Shown here: in pieces, positions 7,751-15,681 of the stretch
How positions within the stretch are numbered: the stretch's first letter is position 1
Layout of the letters: every line of letters starts with the position of its first letter
NCBI GenBank assembly: GCA_016789365.1
Contig: JAEURH010000037.1
Coordinates: forward strand, 1 to 32,103
DNA length: 32,103 bases
DNA from: Anaerolineales bacterium
GTDB taxonomy: Bacteria > Chloroflexota > Anaerolineae > Anaerolineales > Villigracilaceae
Direction: 5' to 3'
Made by a program: the position numbers and the translations under genes
Notes under the pieces: generated by a model
The model's input: only the letters and a program-made list of their open reading frames with translations
What the model was told of the DNA's origin: nothing
Databases searched by the model: none

Positions 7751-9177
7751 CTCAAATCCTCTTCGGGCAATCTTATTATTTACGTTTTGACCCAAAACTT
7801 TTTCGGGCAATGCAACCCTATCCACCATTGGGGACGATGTACGCCGCCAGTTATATCCGCGAGAAAGGATATGGCGTGGCGATATTCGATGCCATGCTAG
7901 CGGAATCCGAAAATGAGTGGACGAAATCTTTAGATGAACATAAACCAAAATATGCAATTATCTTTGAAGATAATTTTAATTATTTATCTAAGATGTGTTT
8001 ATTGCGAATGCGCGAAGCCGCTTTCACGATGATTCAAATGGCGAAAGAACGCGGGTGTATTGTCATTTTGTGCGGAGCAGATGTCACTGACCATTATGAA
8101 AAATATTTAGAACAAGGCGCGGATTATTGTCTGCTAGGCGAGGGGGAAGAAACATTGTCAGAATTATTGCACCAGCTCGAAGCGAGTCAAGAAGCGAAGT
8201 TAGAATCAATTTTGGGATTAGCATATAAATCTAATTCTCAAATTATAAAAAATCTAAAAAGACCTGACATCAAAAATTTAGACTCACTTCCATTCCCCGC
8301 ATGGGATTTGATTGATGTGCAAAAATATAAAAAGATTTGGAAAGAAAAACACGGATATTTTTCGATGAACATGGTCACGACACGTGGTTGCCCGTATCAT
8401 TGCAATTGGTGCGCCAAACCGATTTGGGGGCAGAGATATAACTCGCGCTCGCCTGAAAATGTTGCGGCGGAAATGAAATGGTTGAAAGAAAACTACGCGC
8501 CAGACCATATTTGGTTTGCCGACGATATTTTGGGATTGAAACCAAATTGGGTAGAAAAATTTGCAGACCTGTTGCATGAACATGATGCGGTGATTCCATT
8601 TAAGTGTTTGAAGCGTGCAGATTTAATTAATGAAAAAACAGCCAATGCTTTAGCAAAGGCTGGATGTAAAACCGTTTGGCTCGGCGCAGAATCTGGTTCG
8701 CAAAAAATTTTAGATGCCATGGATAAAGGCGGAACAGTTGAAGATATTTATCAAGCCGCTGAGTTGTTACAAAAAAATAATATTGAAGTTGGATTCTTTT
8801 TGCAATTTGGTTATCCGAGTGAAACATGGGACGATGTGCAATTGACTTTGAAAATGGTGCGCGAGTGTATGCCTGATGATATTGGCATTTCAGTTTCGTA
8901 TCCTCTGCCTGGCACAAAATTTTATGAGCGCGTCAAATTAGAATTAGGCGAAAAACAAAATTGGATTGATTCGGAAGATTTGGCAATGTTATATCAAGGT
9001 CCGTTCCCGACTGAGTTTTACAGAATTTTGCATGGACGCGTGCATTATGAATTTCGTTTGCGTCGTTTGTTGAAAACGTTTTCGCTGAAGGGTTTTATCA
9101 CTGTTCCACTTAATTTGATTGGATTGCTAAAAAACACATTGCAATTGAAAAAATATGTTAATGAGGTTTCAATATGA
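7747..9177 (+). CDS. B12-binding-type radical SAM protein (BchE/P-methylase-like architecture)
   Basis: 476 residues. The N-terminal half (about 20-170) has the Rossmann-like cobalamin-binding layout: 'PPLGTMYAASYIREKGYGVAIFDA' and 'GADYCLLGEGEETLSELL'. No DxHxxG is seen, as is common in this subgroup. The radical SAM core starts near 208 with TTRGCPYHCNWCAKP (C215, C219, C222 for the 4Fe-4S cluster), followed by 'VWLGAESGSQKILDAM' and 'VGFFLQFGYPSETWDDVQ'. Members methylate or rearrange unactivated carbons, and several act in sugar or lipid modification. Its place in a polysaccharide operon suggests it modifies a glycan or lipid carrier, which is inference. The ribosome binding site comes from a repeat. 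Confidence 0.9.
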   Translation: MTQILFGQSYYLRFDPKLFRAMQPYPPLGTMYAASYIREKGYGVAIFDAMLAESENEWTKSLDEHKPKYAIIFEDNFNYLSKMCLLRMREAAFTMIQMAKERGCIVILCGADVTDHYEKYLEQGADYCLLGEGEETLSELLHQLEASQEAKLESILGLAYKSNSQIIKNLKRPDIKNLDSLPFPAWDLIDVQKYKKIWKEKHGYFSMNMVTTRGCPYHCNWCAKPIWGQRYNSRSPENVAAEMKWLKENYAPDHIWFADDILGLKPNWVEKFADLLHEHDAVIPFKCLKRADLINEKTANALAKAGCKTVWLGAESGSQKILDAMDKGGTVEDIYQAAELLQKNNIEVGFFLQFGYPSETWDDVQLTLKMVRECMPDDIGISVSYPLPGTKFYERVKLELGEKQNWIDSEDLAMLYQGPFPTEFYRILHGRVHYEFRLRRLLKTFSLKGFITVPLNLIGLLKNTLQLKKYVNEVSI

Positions 9178-9989
9178 GTAATAACATTTTATCAGGCACG
9201 TCGTTTGAAACAGTTGCCGAAGCCTACGACCGCAACGCGGATAAATATGATGAATTTATTGAGAACAACGAAAACTTAGCGCGGATGCGAAAACGTGTTT
9301 ATGATTTTGTCACTGCTCGCATTCCAAAAAATGCCCGCATTCTGGATTTGGCTTGCGGCACTGGCACAGATGCTGTTTGGTTTGCTCAACATGGATATTC
9401 AGTTTACGGCGTAGATATTTCAGGTGAAATGCTCGCCCGCGCCGAAAAGAAAGCCAAAGAATTAAATTTAGAAGACCGTTTAACGTTTGAGCAAATGTCT
9501 TATACCGATTTGAAAAATAAAGCAATTGAGCCGTTTGATTTAACGTTTTCCAATTTTGGTGGCTTGAATTGCGTTTCAGATATTTCTTTAGTTGCCGAAA
9601 ATGTACGACCACTATTAAAACCAAATGCACGAGTCATTTGGGCAATCATGCCGCCATTTTGTTTGTGGGAAACCGCTATGCTTTTGCGTGGAAAATTCAA
9701 ACTTGCCACGCGCCGTTTTTCAGGCAAATCCACAGTTCGCAAAGAAGGTTTGGAATATCCAGTTTATTATTACACCGCTTCGCAAGTCGCAAATGCTTGG
9801 GGCAAAGAATTTCAAATGGAATCTGTCGAAGCCTTATCAGTGATAACGCCACCTGCTACCAGCAAAGATTTTTCTGTAAACTATCCGCGCATTTATTCCG
9901 TTTTGCAAAACCTTGATGATGCACTCGCAACTCGCTGGCCCCTCAAACATTGGGGAGATTTCACAATCCTTTCTCTCGTCCGAAAGTAA
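9174..9989 (+). CDS. Class I SAM-dependent methyltransferase
   Basis: 271 residues. Motif I is ILDLACGTGTDAVWFA (D58 to about residue 71), with the acidic residue that binds the SAM ribose in 'YGVDISGEML' (D81). 'PFDLTFSNFGGLNCV' and 'LLKPNARVIWAIMPP' match motifs II and III of small-molecule methyltransferases. The acceptor is not predictable; sugars or quinone-like lipids are typical for the fold. It overlaps the radical SAM gene by ATGA at 9174-9177, so the two are translationally coupled and may act on the same substrate. Confidence 0.92.
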   Translation: MSNNILSGTSFETVAEAYDRNADKYDEFIENNENLARMRKRVYDFVTARIPKNARILDLACGTGTDAVWFAQHGYSVYGVDISGEMLARAEKKAKELNLEDRLTFEQMSYTDLKNKAIEPFDLTFSNFGGLNCVSDISLVAENVRPLLKPNARVIWAIMPPFCLWETAMLLRGKFKLATRRFSGKSTVRKEGLEYPVYYYTASQVANAWGKEFQMESVEALSVITPPATSKDFSVNYPRIYSVLQNLDDALATRWPLKHWGDFTILSLVRK

Positions 9990-9990
9990 T

Positions 9991-11175
9991 TTGATTTTGC
10001 AGAACAACCTGCGCAAAAATTCTCTATATTTATTTCTGGCACGCGCTTCGGCGCAACTGCTTGCTATTTTATTTACTGCAATCATTGCCAGAAAATTCAG
10101 CATAGAAGATTTTGGCCATTTTGCATTTATCGCTTCGATGATTTACATTGGCAACACCTTTACAAATTTCGGCACAGATACTTTATTGATTCGTGAAACA
10201 TCACGTGCCAATAAAATTACACAACTCGCCACACAAGCACTTACTTTACAAATTTTATTTTCTTTAATGTACTGCCTAGCCATGCTTGCATTACGAGATA
10301 CTTCATTATTTGTTTATTCCCTAGCATTATTTCCGCTTACAGTTTTTTCGGTGAACAATGCGTTGCTCCGCGCCTTTGGGCGTATGGATATTTTTAGTTT
10401 TCTCAGTTTCGGCAGTGGGGTTATGCAAGTTGTTGTTGCGCTTCTTACAAAAGATATTTTGCATTTATGTTTTTATCTTTTGATTGGACAATTTCTACTC
10501 ACCATTATTTCTTTTTTGATTTGCCGCGCCTCTTTGCCTGACTTCAACCTGTTTCCGCTTAGCGACTTTTCTCCCATCTTCAAATTGACTCTGCCTTTCG
10601 CTTCACTGACAATTTTGCTTGTTCTGATTCAACGCCTCGGAATTATCCTTGTTTCCATATTACTAGACGAAACCGCAACAGGCTTTTTCTCTTCTATTGT
10701 TCGTGTTGTGGAAGGGCTAAAATTAGGTCATTATGCAATTTTAGGCGCATTGTTACCCATCCTTTCTCGTGGTGGAGAGAATGCAACACAAAGTTTTCGT
10801 AAAGCCTTTCTTTTTTTGATGATTGCCAGCTTTTGCTTTGTCATTGCATTATTAATATTTGCATCTCCAATCATATATGTTTTGTACGGAAATGATTTTG
10901 TGCAAATGTCTCCTGAACTTTCTTTACTGGCTTGGTCTCTTTTGCCATATACCGTTTCCTCTTTTATATCTTATGCATTAATAGCAAATGGATATGAAAG
11001 TACAATTGCAAAATCGGCTTTCTTTTCTCTCATCGTCTATTTTTTTCTTTATATCTTATTAATTCCCATTTACGGAATTACAGGCGCAGTTTGGTCTACA
11101 TTAATAGGCGAGTTTTTACAAATGATTATATTTATCATGTTTTATATTCGTAGCGACAAAGGCATATCAAAATGA
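9991..11175 (+). CDS. Polysaccharide flippase (MATE/PST-type oligosaccharide transporter)
   Basis: About 394 residues with roughly 12 hydrophobic helices. The family start 'RKNSLYLFLARASAQLLAILFTAIIARKFSIEDFGHFAF' (about residues 5-45) is the typical Wzx/PST flippase opening, followed by the 'FGTDTLLIRE' loop. It would flip undecaprenyl-linked oligosaccharide across the membrane for the polymerase and ligase of this locus. The open frame reaches back to 9913, inside the methyltransferase gene. I place the start at TTG 9991, just after the upstream stop, with TTG 9997 possible; no strong ribosome binding site decides this. Confidence 0.88.
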   Translation: MILQNNLRKNSLYLFLARASAQLLAILFTAIIARKFSIEDFGHFAFIASMIYIGNTFTNFGTDTLLIRETSRANKITQLATQALTLQILFSLMYCLAMLALRDTSLFVYSLALFPLTVFSVNNALLRAFGRMDIFSFLSFGSGVMQVVVALLTKDILHLCFYLLIGQFLLTIISFLICRASLPDFNLFPLSDFSPIFKLTLPFASLTILLVLIQRLGIILVSILLDETATGFFSSIVRVVEGLKLGHYAILGALLPILSRGGENATQSFRKAFLFLMIASFCFVIALLIFASPIIYVLYGNDFVQMSPELSLLAWSLLPYTVSSFISYALIANGYESTIAKSAFFSLIVYFFLYILLIPIYGITGAVWSTLIGEFLQMIIFIMFYIRSDKGISK

Positions 11176-11921
11176 ATGTAGATGAACCCATCTTAACCCC
11201 AAAGGAATTGTTAGCATATCGCCGTGCCACAAAAACTTTGCAAGATTTTCCTCCACCTGAAACTGTTATCTTTATTCCTCAAAAAAGTTTAGCCAAATAT
11301 ATTTTAAGAAGATACTTTACCAAACAAATCAAGGGCTTTCTTGGCGAGTTTTATTTGCTGAGAAAATATAAAGGCAAGATTGCTTTTTCTACAGGTTTTG
11401 GGCTTGGTGCACCAGTGGTAGCTGGGTTAACCGATGAATTTTGCGCCTTAGGCGTAAAACAATTTTTTATTATCGGCATGGCAGGCGGATTGCAACCAAA
11501 TCTACAAACGGGAAGTTTAGTTTTATCAAGTGGCGCAATTCGCGGAGAAGGAGTCTCCCGTCATTATTTACACGAAAATGAAATTGTAGAATCGAATACA
11601 AAATTGCTTGAAGGTTTTAGCCAATCTCTACATGCAAAAAATCATTCACATTCTATTGGAGTTACATGGACGACAGATGTGCCTTTCAGAGAGATGAAAA
11701 GCCAAGTCAATGCTTACCAAAACAGAGGCATATTGGCAGTAGATATGGAAGCGGCGGCGATGCTATCAGTCGCAGAATCAAATTCAAGGTCAGGGCTGGC
11801 GGCGTTTTCTATCAGCGACTCATTAGCAGATGGCAAATGGTCAATGCCTAAAGATTTAAGTCCTGCTCAAAACGGTCTTTTTATTTTGTTTGAAGCCTTA
11901 ATTAATTTTCTTTCTAAGTAA
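11172..11921 (+). CDS. Nucleoside phosphorylase (PNP_UDP_1 family)
   Basis: 249 residues. 'STGFGLGAP' (about 73-81) is the phosphate-site loop, 'IGMAGGLQPNLQTGSLVL' (101-118) the central strand, and 'AVDMEAAAM' (189-197) carries the ribose-binding Met/Glu pair of the uridine/purine nucleoside phosphorylase family. 'SISDSLADG' (213-221) holds the usual Asp. It would cleave a nucleoside with phosphate to a base and sugar-1-phosphate; uridine versus purine preference is not settled. It overlaps the flippase by ATGA, which puts a salvage enzyme at the end of a polysaccharide operon. Recycling of nucleosides freed from nucleotide-sugars would explain this, but that is speculative. Confidence 0.88.
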   Translation: MNVDEPILTPKELLAYRRATKTLQDFPPPETVIFIPQKSLAKYILRRYFTKQIKGFLGEFYLLRKYKGKIAFSTGFGLGAPVVAGLTDEFCALGVKQFFIIGMAGGLQPNLQTGSLVLSSGAIRGEGVSRHYLHENEIVESNTKLLEGFSQSLHAKNHSHSIGVTWTTDVPFREMKSQVNAYQNRGILAVDMEAAAMLSVAESNSRSGLAAFSISDSLADGKWSMPKDLSPAQNGLFILFEALINFLSK

Positions 11922-12008
11922 CCAGCAACCTTTTCAATTTCTGAGCGTATATTTTTCAGGCTTTCTTTTTTTACAAAAAAGTTATACACTAAACTAAAAC
12001 TGTTTTAC

Positions 12009-12014
12009 AGGAGA
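12009..12014 (+). promoter_or_regulatory. Strong ribosome binding site AGGAGA before the membrane-protein trio
   Basis: AGGAGA lies seven bases before the ATG at 12022. The 100-base gap upstream (11922-12021) is AT-rich with a TTTACA at 11970-11975 and TATACA at 11983-11988, but no pair has convincing promoter spacing. A promoter is therefore likely here on layout grounds but not shown. Confidence 0.6.
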
Positions 12015-12021
12015 TTCAACA

Positions 12022-12561
12022 ATGAGCGGAAATCGTTCACAACTTGCATTAGGCGTCATCCTCGTTTTAATTGGCGCATGGTTTTTACTAGACCAAACCG
12101 TACCAGCCTTCAGCAACTTTTTTGATAAATACACCGAATGGCCCGTCAACTTGTTGTTGATTGGTGGTGTAATTTTCATCGTTGGGTTGGTATTAGGTGC
12201 GACGGGCTTATCTGTCCCTGCCGCAATTGTGGCTGGCACTGGCGGAATTTTCTATTATCAAGAAATGTCAGATATTGGACCTCAATCATGGTCATATATG
12301 TGGACGTTGTATCCGGGCTTTGTCGGCTTGGGTAGTATTTTGGCAGGTTTACTCGGAGACCATACCGCTCACAACCTCAAACGTGGTCTCAATATGATGG
12401 TTTTCAGTGCAGTGCTGTTCCTTATCTTTTCCGCATTTCTTGGTGGATGGGATTTGCTCGGTAATTATGGTCCAGCCATTTTGTTGATATTGCTTGGCTT
12501 GTGGGTGTTGGGGCAAGGCTTGTATCGCACTTACAAGAGAAATAATAATCAAAGTGAATAG
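12022..12561 (+). CDS. Small multi-pass membrane protein, LiaI/DUF5668-like
   Basis: 179 residues, almost all hydrophobic, with five or six helices. It begins 'QLALGVILVLIGAWFLLDQ' (about 6-24), the typical opening of the LiaI-LiaF transmembrane region. Later helices lie at about 40-60, 64-80, 97-112, 125-145 and 150-170. A basic C-terminus (RTYKRNNN) would face the cytoplasm. Its neighbour is a LiaF-like protein, and in Firmicutes this family takes part in envelope-stress sensing. No response-regulator or kinase gene is seen here, so a stress role is only suggested by homology. Confidence 0.7.
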   Translation: MSGNRSQLALGVILVLIGAWFLLDQTVPAFSNFFDKYTEWPVNLLLIGGVIFIVGLVLGATGLSVPAAIVAGTGGIFYYQEMSDIGPQSWSYMWTLYPGFVGLGSILAGLLGDHTAHNLKRGLNMMVFSAVLFLIFSAFLGGWDLLGNYGPAILLILLGLWVLGQGLYRTYKRNNNQSE

Positions 12562-12562
12562 C

Positions 12563-13360
12563 ATGAAAAATAATTCTTTACTTTGGGGCGTTGGATTACT
12601 TTTGCTAGGCGGGTTAATGCTTGCCAATGCAATGGGCATTCGGCTTCCAAATGGTAATTCGCTAACCAGTATTTTCTGGCCCCTTACTCTAATTTTCTTA
12701 GGTGTATGGGCATTGGTCAGCGTGTTTTGGAAGCGTGATGTGCAAACCGAATCCGCAAGTATTGGTTTAGAAGGTGCTAGTGAAAGCAAAATAAAAATTC
12801 ATCATGGTGCGGGTGAATTGAAAATTCATAGTGGCGCAAATGCAAACGAATTACTGCATGGCACATTCACAGGCGGAATGGAGCATTCGGCTGAACGAAG
12901 CGGAAACAAGTTGAATGTCACATTGAGAAGCGGAAGAAACTTTTTTGATTTCCCATTTTTCACATCTCGCATTGAATACAATTGGGATGTAGCATTAAAT
13001 CAAAATATCCCCACTTCGTTAAGATTCAACATTGGCGCGAATAAATCAGTGATTGCATTGCGTGATATGAATTTGATTGATTTGAAGATAAAAGGCGGCG
13101 CTAGTGATATTGATTTAATTTTGCCCGAACGAGGTCGCTTCAGAACTGACCTCGACTTGGGTGCCGCTTCGTTGACATTAACTATTCCCGAAAATGTTTC
13201 GGCACGCATTCGTGCTTCGCTTGGCGCGGCAGATTTGAATATCGACAAAAACCGTTTTCCAAAAGTGAATGGCGTTTATCAATCACCAGATTATGAAACC
13301 GCCACAAATGCAGTTGATATTTACATCAATGCTGGTGCAGCTTCGATAAAAATAAAATAA
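12563..13360 (+). CDS. LiaF-like protein: two membrane helices plus toastrack-type domain
   Basis: 265 residues from ATG 12563, one base after the previous stop. The open frame extends back to 12494 inside that gene, but the ATG fits better. Residues 5-25 and 36-56 are membrane helices of the LiaI/LiaF type. The rest is a beta-rich soluble domain with repeated small motifs (HHGAGELKIHSGA, GGASDIDLILPERG, LGAASLTLTIP, GAASIKIK). These resemble the right-handed toastrack/DUF2154 domain of cell-wall-active antibiotic response proteins. It would sit at the membrane and sense or scaffold an envelope-stress response. The substrate or partner is unknown. Confidence 0.75.
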   Translation: MKNNSLLWGVGLLLLGGLMLANAMGIRLPNGNSLTSIFWPLTLIFLGVWALVSVFWKRDVQTESASIGLEGASESKIKIHHGAGELKIHSGANANELLHGTFTGGMEHSAERSGNKLNVTLRSGRNFFDFPFFTSRIEYNWDVALNQNIPTSLRFNIGANKSVIALRDMNLIDLKIKGGASDIDLILPERGRFRTDLDLGAASLTLTIPENVSARIRASLGAADLNIDKNRFPKVNGVYQSPDYETATNAVDIYINAGAASIKIK

Positions 13361-13373
13361 TGAAAGGTTTGCA

Positions 13374-14138
13374 ATGAAACGATTTGATACAAGAATCATA
13401 TTTGGCTTAATGCTGATTGTAGGCGGTGGCTTAGCCCTCGCGCAAGCCATGGGATATTTAGAAAATGTATCTAAATATTTTTGGGGCATCGTGTTTGCTA
13501 TGGCTGGCTTGGCTTTTCTGTTTACGCTTTTTGGTGGCGAATGGTGGGCGGCGTTTCCGGGCTTTACTTTGCTCGCACTCGGCGCATTGATTTTGCTTCC
13601 AGAATCGCTTGAAGATATTGGCGGCGGACTCTTTTTAGGTGGCATTGCACTTTCGTTTTGGTATGTCTATTTCACAGACCGTGCTGGCAAGTGGTGGGCA
13701 ATCATTCCTGGCGGTGTGCTGACCGCGCTTTCGCTTTTGGTATTCGGCTCTGCTTATTTTGAAGAATATTCTGGTGCCATTGTGCTAGGCGGCATTGGAT
13801 TAACATTTTTTGTTTTGTATCTCACGAATCCTAACGAAAGATGGTGGGCGTTAATTCCATTTGGTGTGTTATCCACTTTAGCAACTATTACAGTTGTGGC
13901 TGATAATGTAGGTGAATTTCAAACCGCAGGCGTATTCTTCTTTGGCTTGGCAATCACATTTTTATTAGTTGCTTTACTCGCCAGAATGCAGTGGGCATAT
14001 TGGCCCGCATTGATATTAGGCATTATGGGTGTTTTGGGTCTTGCTTCACTGTTAGACATTGCTAACTATGTTTGGGCAGTTGCATTAATACTTGCTGGGG
14101 TTGTACTATTATTCAGATACTTTACAAAACAAAGTTAA
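13374..14138 (+). CDS. Membrane protein built of four 50-residue repeats
   Basis: 254 residues, with about eight or nine membrane helices. A Trp-centred motif recurs at an exact 50-residue step: EWWAAFPG (W57), KWWAIIPG (W107), RWWALIPF (W157) and QWAYWPA (W207). Each is preceded about 20 residues earlier by a Gly-rich helix such as GGGLFLGGIAL or SGAIVLGGIGL. This points to internal duplication of a two-helix unit. No known family was recognised beyond general similarity to the LiaI-like neighbours. It follows the LiaF-like gene by 13 bases and ends before a palindromic terminator, so it closes the three-gene operon. Confidence 0.7.
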   Translation: MKRFDTRIIFGLMLIVGGGLALAQAMGYLENVSKYFWGIVFAMAGLAFLFTLFGGEWWAAFPGFTLLALGALILLPESLEDIGGGLFLGGIALSFWYVYFTDRAGKWWAIIPGGVLTALSLLVFGSAYFEEYSGAIVLGGIGLTFFVLYLTNPNERWWALIPFGVLSTLATITVVADNVGEFQTAGVFFFGLAITFLLVALLARMQWAYWPALILGIMGVLGLASLLDIANYVWAVALILAGVVLLFRYFTKQS

Positions 14139-14150
14139 TCAATAGGTAAC

Positions 14151-14204
14151 CGTCCCGCAGGTTTAAGAATTACTCACACGAATTTTTATAAAACCTGCGG
14201 GACG
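14151..14204. terminator. CGTCCCGCAGGTTT palindrome, copy 2: bidirectional terminator
   Basis: Perfect 14-base arms at 14151-14164 and 14191-14204 with a 26-base AT-rich loop, followed by six T on the plus strand. It lies between the convergent ends of the membrane-protein trio and the M23 lipoprotein trio. The arms are identical to the core of the copy at 2747-2805, while the loops differ. Confidence 0.85.
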
Positions 14205-14208
14205 TTTT

Positions 14209-15681
14209 TTATGGATAATTTGCATTTACAGCCGTAAACGCATCGCCACATTCACAAGCAATCACAGTTAAATTCCCTTTGGTTAAAGTTCCTAAATAAG
14301 CACGGCTTCCGTTATGTGGAATCCAACCGTCCATGACAAACGGAATTGCACTATCAGCCAGTATCCATTCACCATTGTACTTTCTAGCAACGTGTACGTG
14401 TGTACCAGTTGAACGCCCGCCTTCGCAAGATGGATAACCGATTAAATCACCAGCATTTAAGTTTGCGCCAACCACCGCGCGTTGATTTGTGGCTAAATGC
14501 AAATAATAAATCACCCAACCTGTTCTTTCATCACCATCTTTATCCAAATCCAAGACCACGCCTTCATTGGCAGATGAACGCACAACTAAACCGTCTGCAA
14601 TGGCGACGGCGTAATTTTCTGACTTTGCAGATACACAACCTGATTGTTCAGACGGTGGTGCGAAATCTAAAGCGGCAAACGGTTCACCCGTGCCCCAGCC
14701 TGTGTGCGGACCTCCGGTATAACTCCACGTTTGAGCATTGGGAAACGGCAATGTTAATTCGGGTTGCGTGAGACTGCCCGGAATTAATTCAAATGAATCA
14801 TTCCATGGGTTACCAAAAAGATTTGCGTATGTTTGATACAAACCTTCTGCTCCAATGGCGTGAGCAAATTTATCACCTGCATACATTCTTGAAAAATAAT
14901 ATTGCAATGCGGCAGAGCCAGCATTTTGCCATGGGTCTGGACGGTATAAATTTCTATTGGCATCTTCAAATTCAAGCAATGAACCGTTTCGCCAAGCATA
15001 ATATCCGTTGTTAAGTGTATTCGCGGCAAGAACTAATTGCAAATAATGTGATTCCCAAAATGCGCGTTCAAGCCCAAGTAATTTTCTATTTGTCGGCGGA
15101 GAGTCTTGCGTCAATGCGCCACCTTGATATTCTAAGATGGCTAATAACAAACGTGGATTGATACTGTAATTAATAGCAACATAATCCACTAACTCTGCGC
15201 CTGTGCGAATTTGCCCAGAGACGTAAGCGCGATAATTTTTCCACCAGCCATTTTGTGATTGGACATACGCGGCAGTATTAAATCCCGAACTTGTAGGTGA
15301 GTTAACAAAAGCATGGTCTGGGATGGATTGAAACGTTGTTCCCCATAATGCCCGATAATAAATCGGGATTTGCATAGGCATGCCTTGTGGCATGGTAGTT
15401 GCGTCGCGCGGAATAAATGTGTTTGCGGCTAATATCTCATCTACCGTTGTGTTGAAGCGTGAAGCAAGTGCTGGCAGTGTGTCACCAGTTTGGGCGGTGT
15501 ACTCTACCAATTCGCCGGGAGCGTATGTCTTGCGAGTGGGCAGAGGCGTAGAATCAACGCTTGGGTTCTGCACCCAAGTTTGGGTTAAGGAAGAAGCGGG
15601 AGTTGAATTTTGATTTGTAGTGGAGCGACAAGCCGTCAATGTAACAGTCACAATCAAAAAGATTGGTATTAATTTATTCAT
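14209..15681 (-). CDS. Lipoprotein with LysM, transglycosylase-like and LasA-type M23 domains (paralog 3)
   Basis: 490 residues. The open frame reaches 15753, but ATG 15681 gives a clean lipoprotein signal (MNKLIPIFLI...TLTAC, lipidated C18) and overlaps the upstream stop by eight bases. LysM is at about 58-106. The middle domain (about 160-290, 'INPRLLLAILEYQGG') resembles lytic transglycosylases, but the usual catalytic Glu position is Q186. The C-terminal M23 domain keeps H326 (GGPHTGW), D339 (LDFAP), H395 (YLHLA) and H428/H430 (THVHVA). The H-x12-D spacing recalls LasA-type M23A rather than M23B. It is probably an anchored cell-wall hydrolase. A DxDxDG loop (about 378-383) may bind calcium. 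Confidence 0.85.
   Translation of the reverse strand: MNKLIPIFLIVTVTLTACRSTTNQNSTPASSLTQTWVQNPSVDSTPLPTRKTYAPGELVEYTAQTGDTLPALASRFNTTVDEILAANTFIPRDATTMPQGMPMQIPIYYRALWGTTFQSIPDHAFVNSPTSSGFNTAAYVQSQNGWWKNYRAYVSGQIRTGAELVDYVAINYSINPRLLLAILEYQGGALTQDSPPTNRKLLGLERAFWESHYLQLVLAANTLNNGYYAWRNGSLLEFEDANRNLYRPDPWQNAGSAALQYYFSRMYAGDKFAHAIGAEGLYQTYANLFGNPWNDSFELIPGSLTQPELTLPFPNAQTWSYTGGPHTGWGTGEPFAALDFAPPSEQSGCVSAKSENYAVAIADGLVVRSSANEGVVLDLDKDGDERTGWVIYYLHLATNQRAVVGANLNAGDLIGYPSCEGGRSTGTHVHVARKYNGEWILADSAIPFVMDGWIPHNGSRAYLGTLTKGNLTVIACECGDAFTAVNANYP

Noticed and set aside
9569-9916. 115-codon open frame inside the methyltransferase gene
   Set aside because: It is out of phase with a clearly recognisable methyltransferase and reads as unusual Cys/Arg-rich sequence; a shadow.
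11922-12021. A defined sigma-70 promoter before the membrane-protein trio
   Set aside because: TTTACA and TATACA are present but not at a workable spacing, so only the ribosome binding site is reported.
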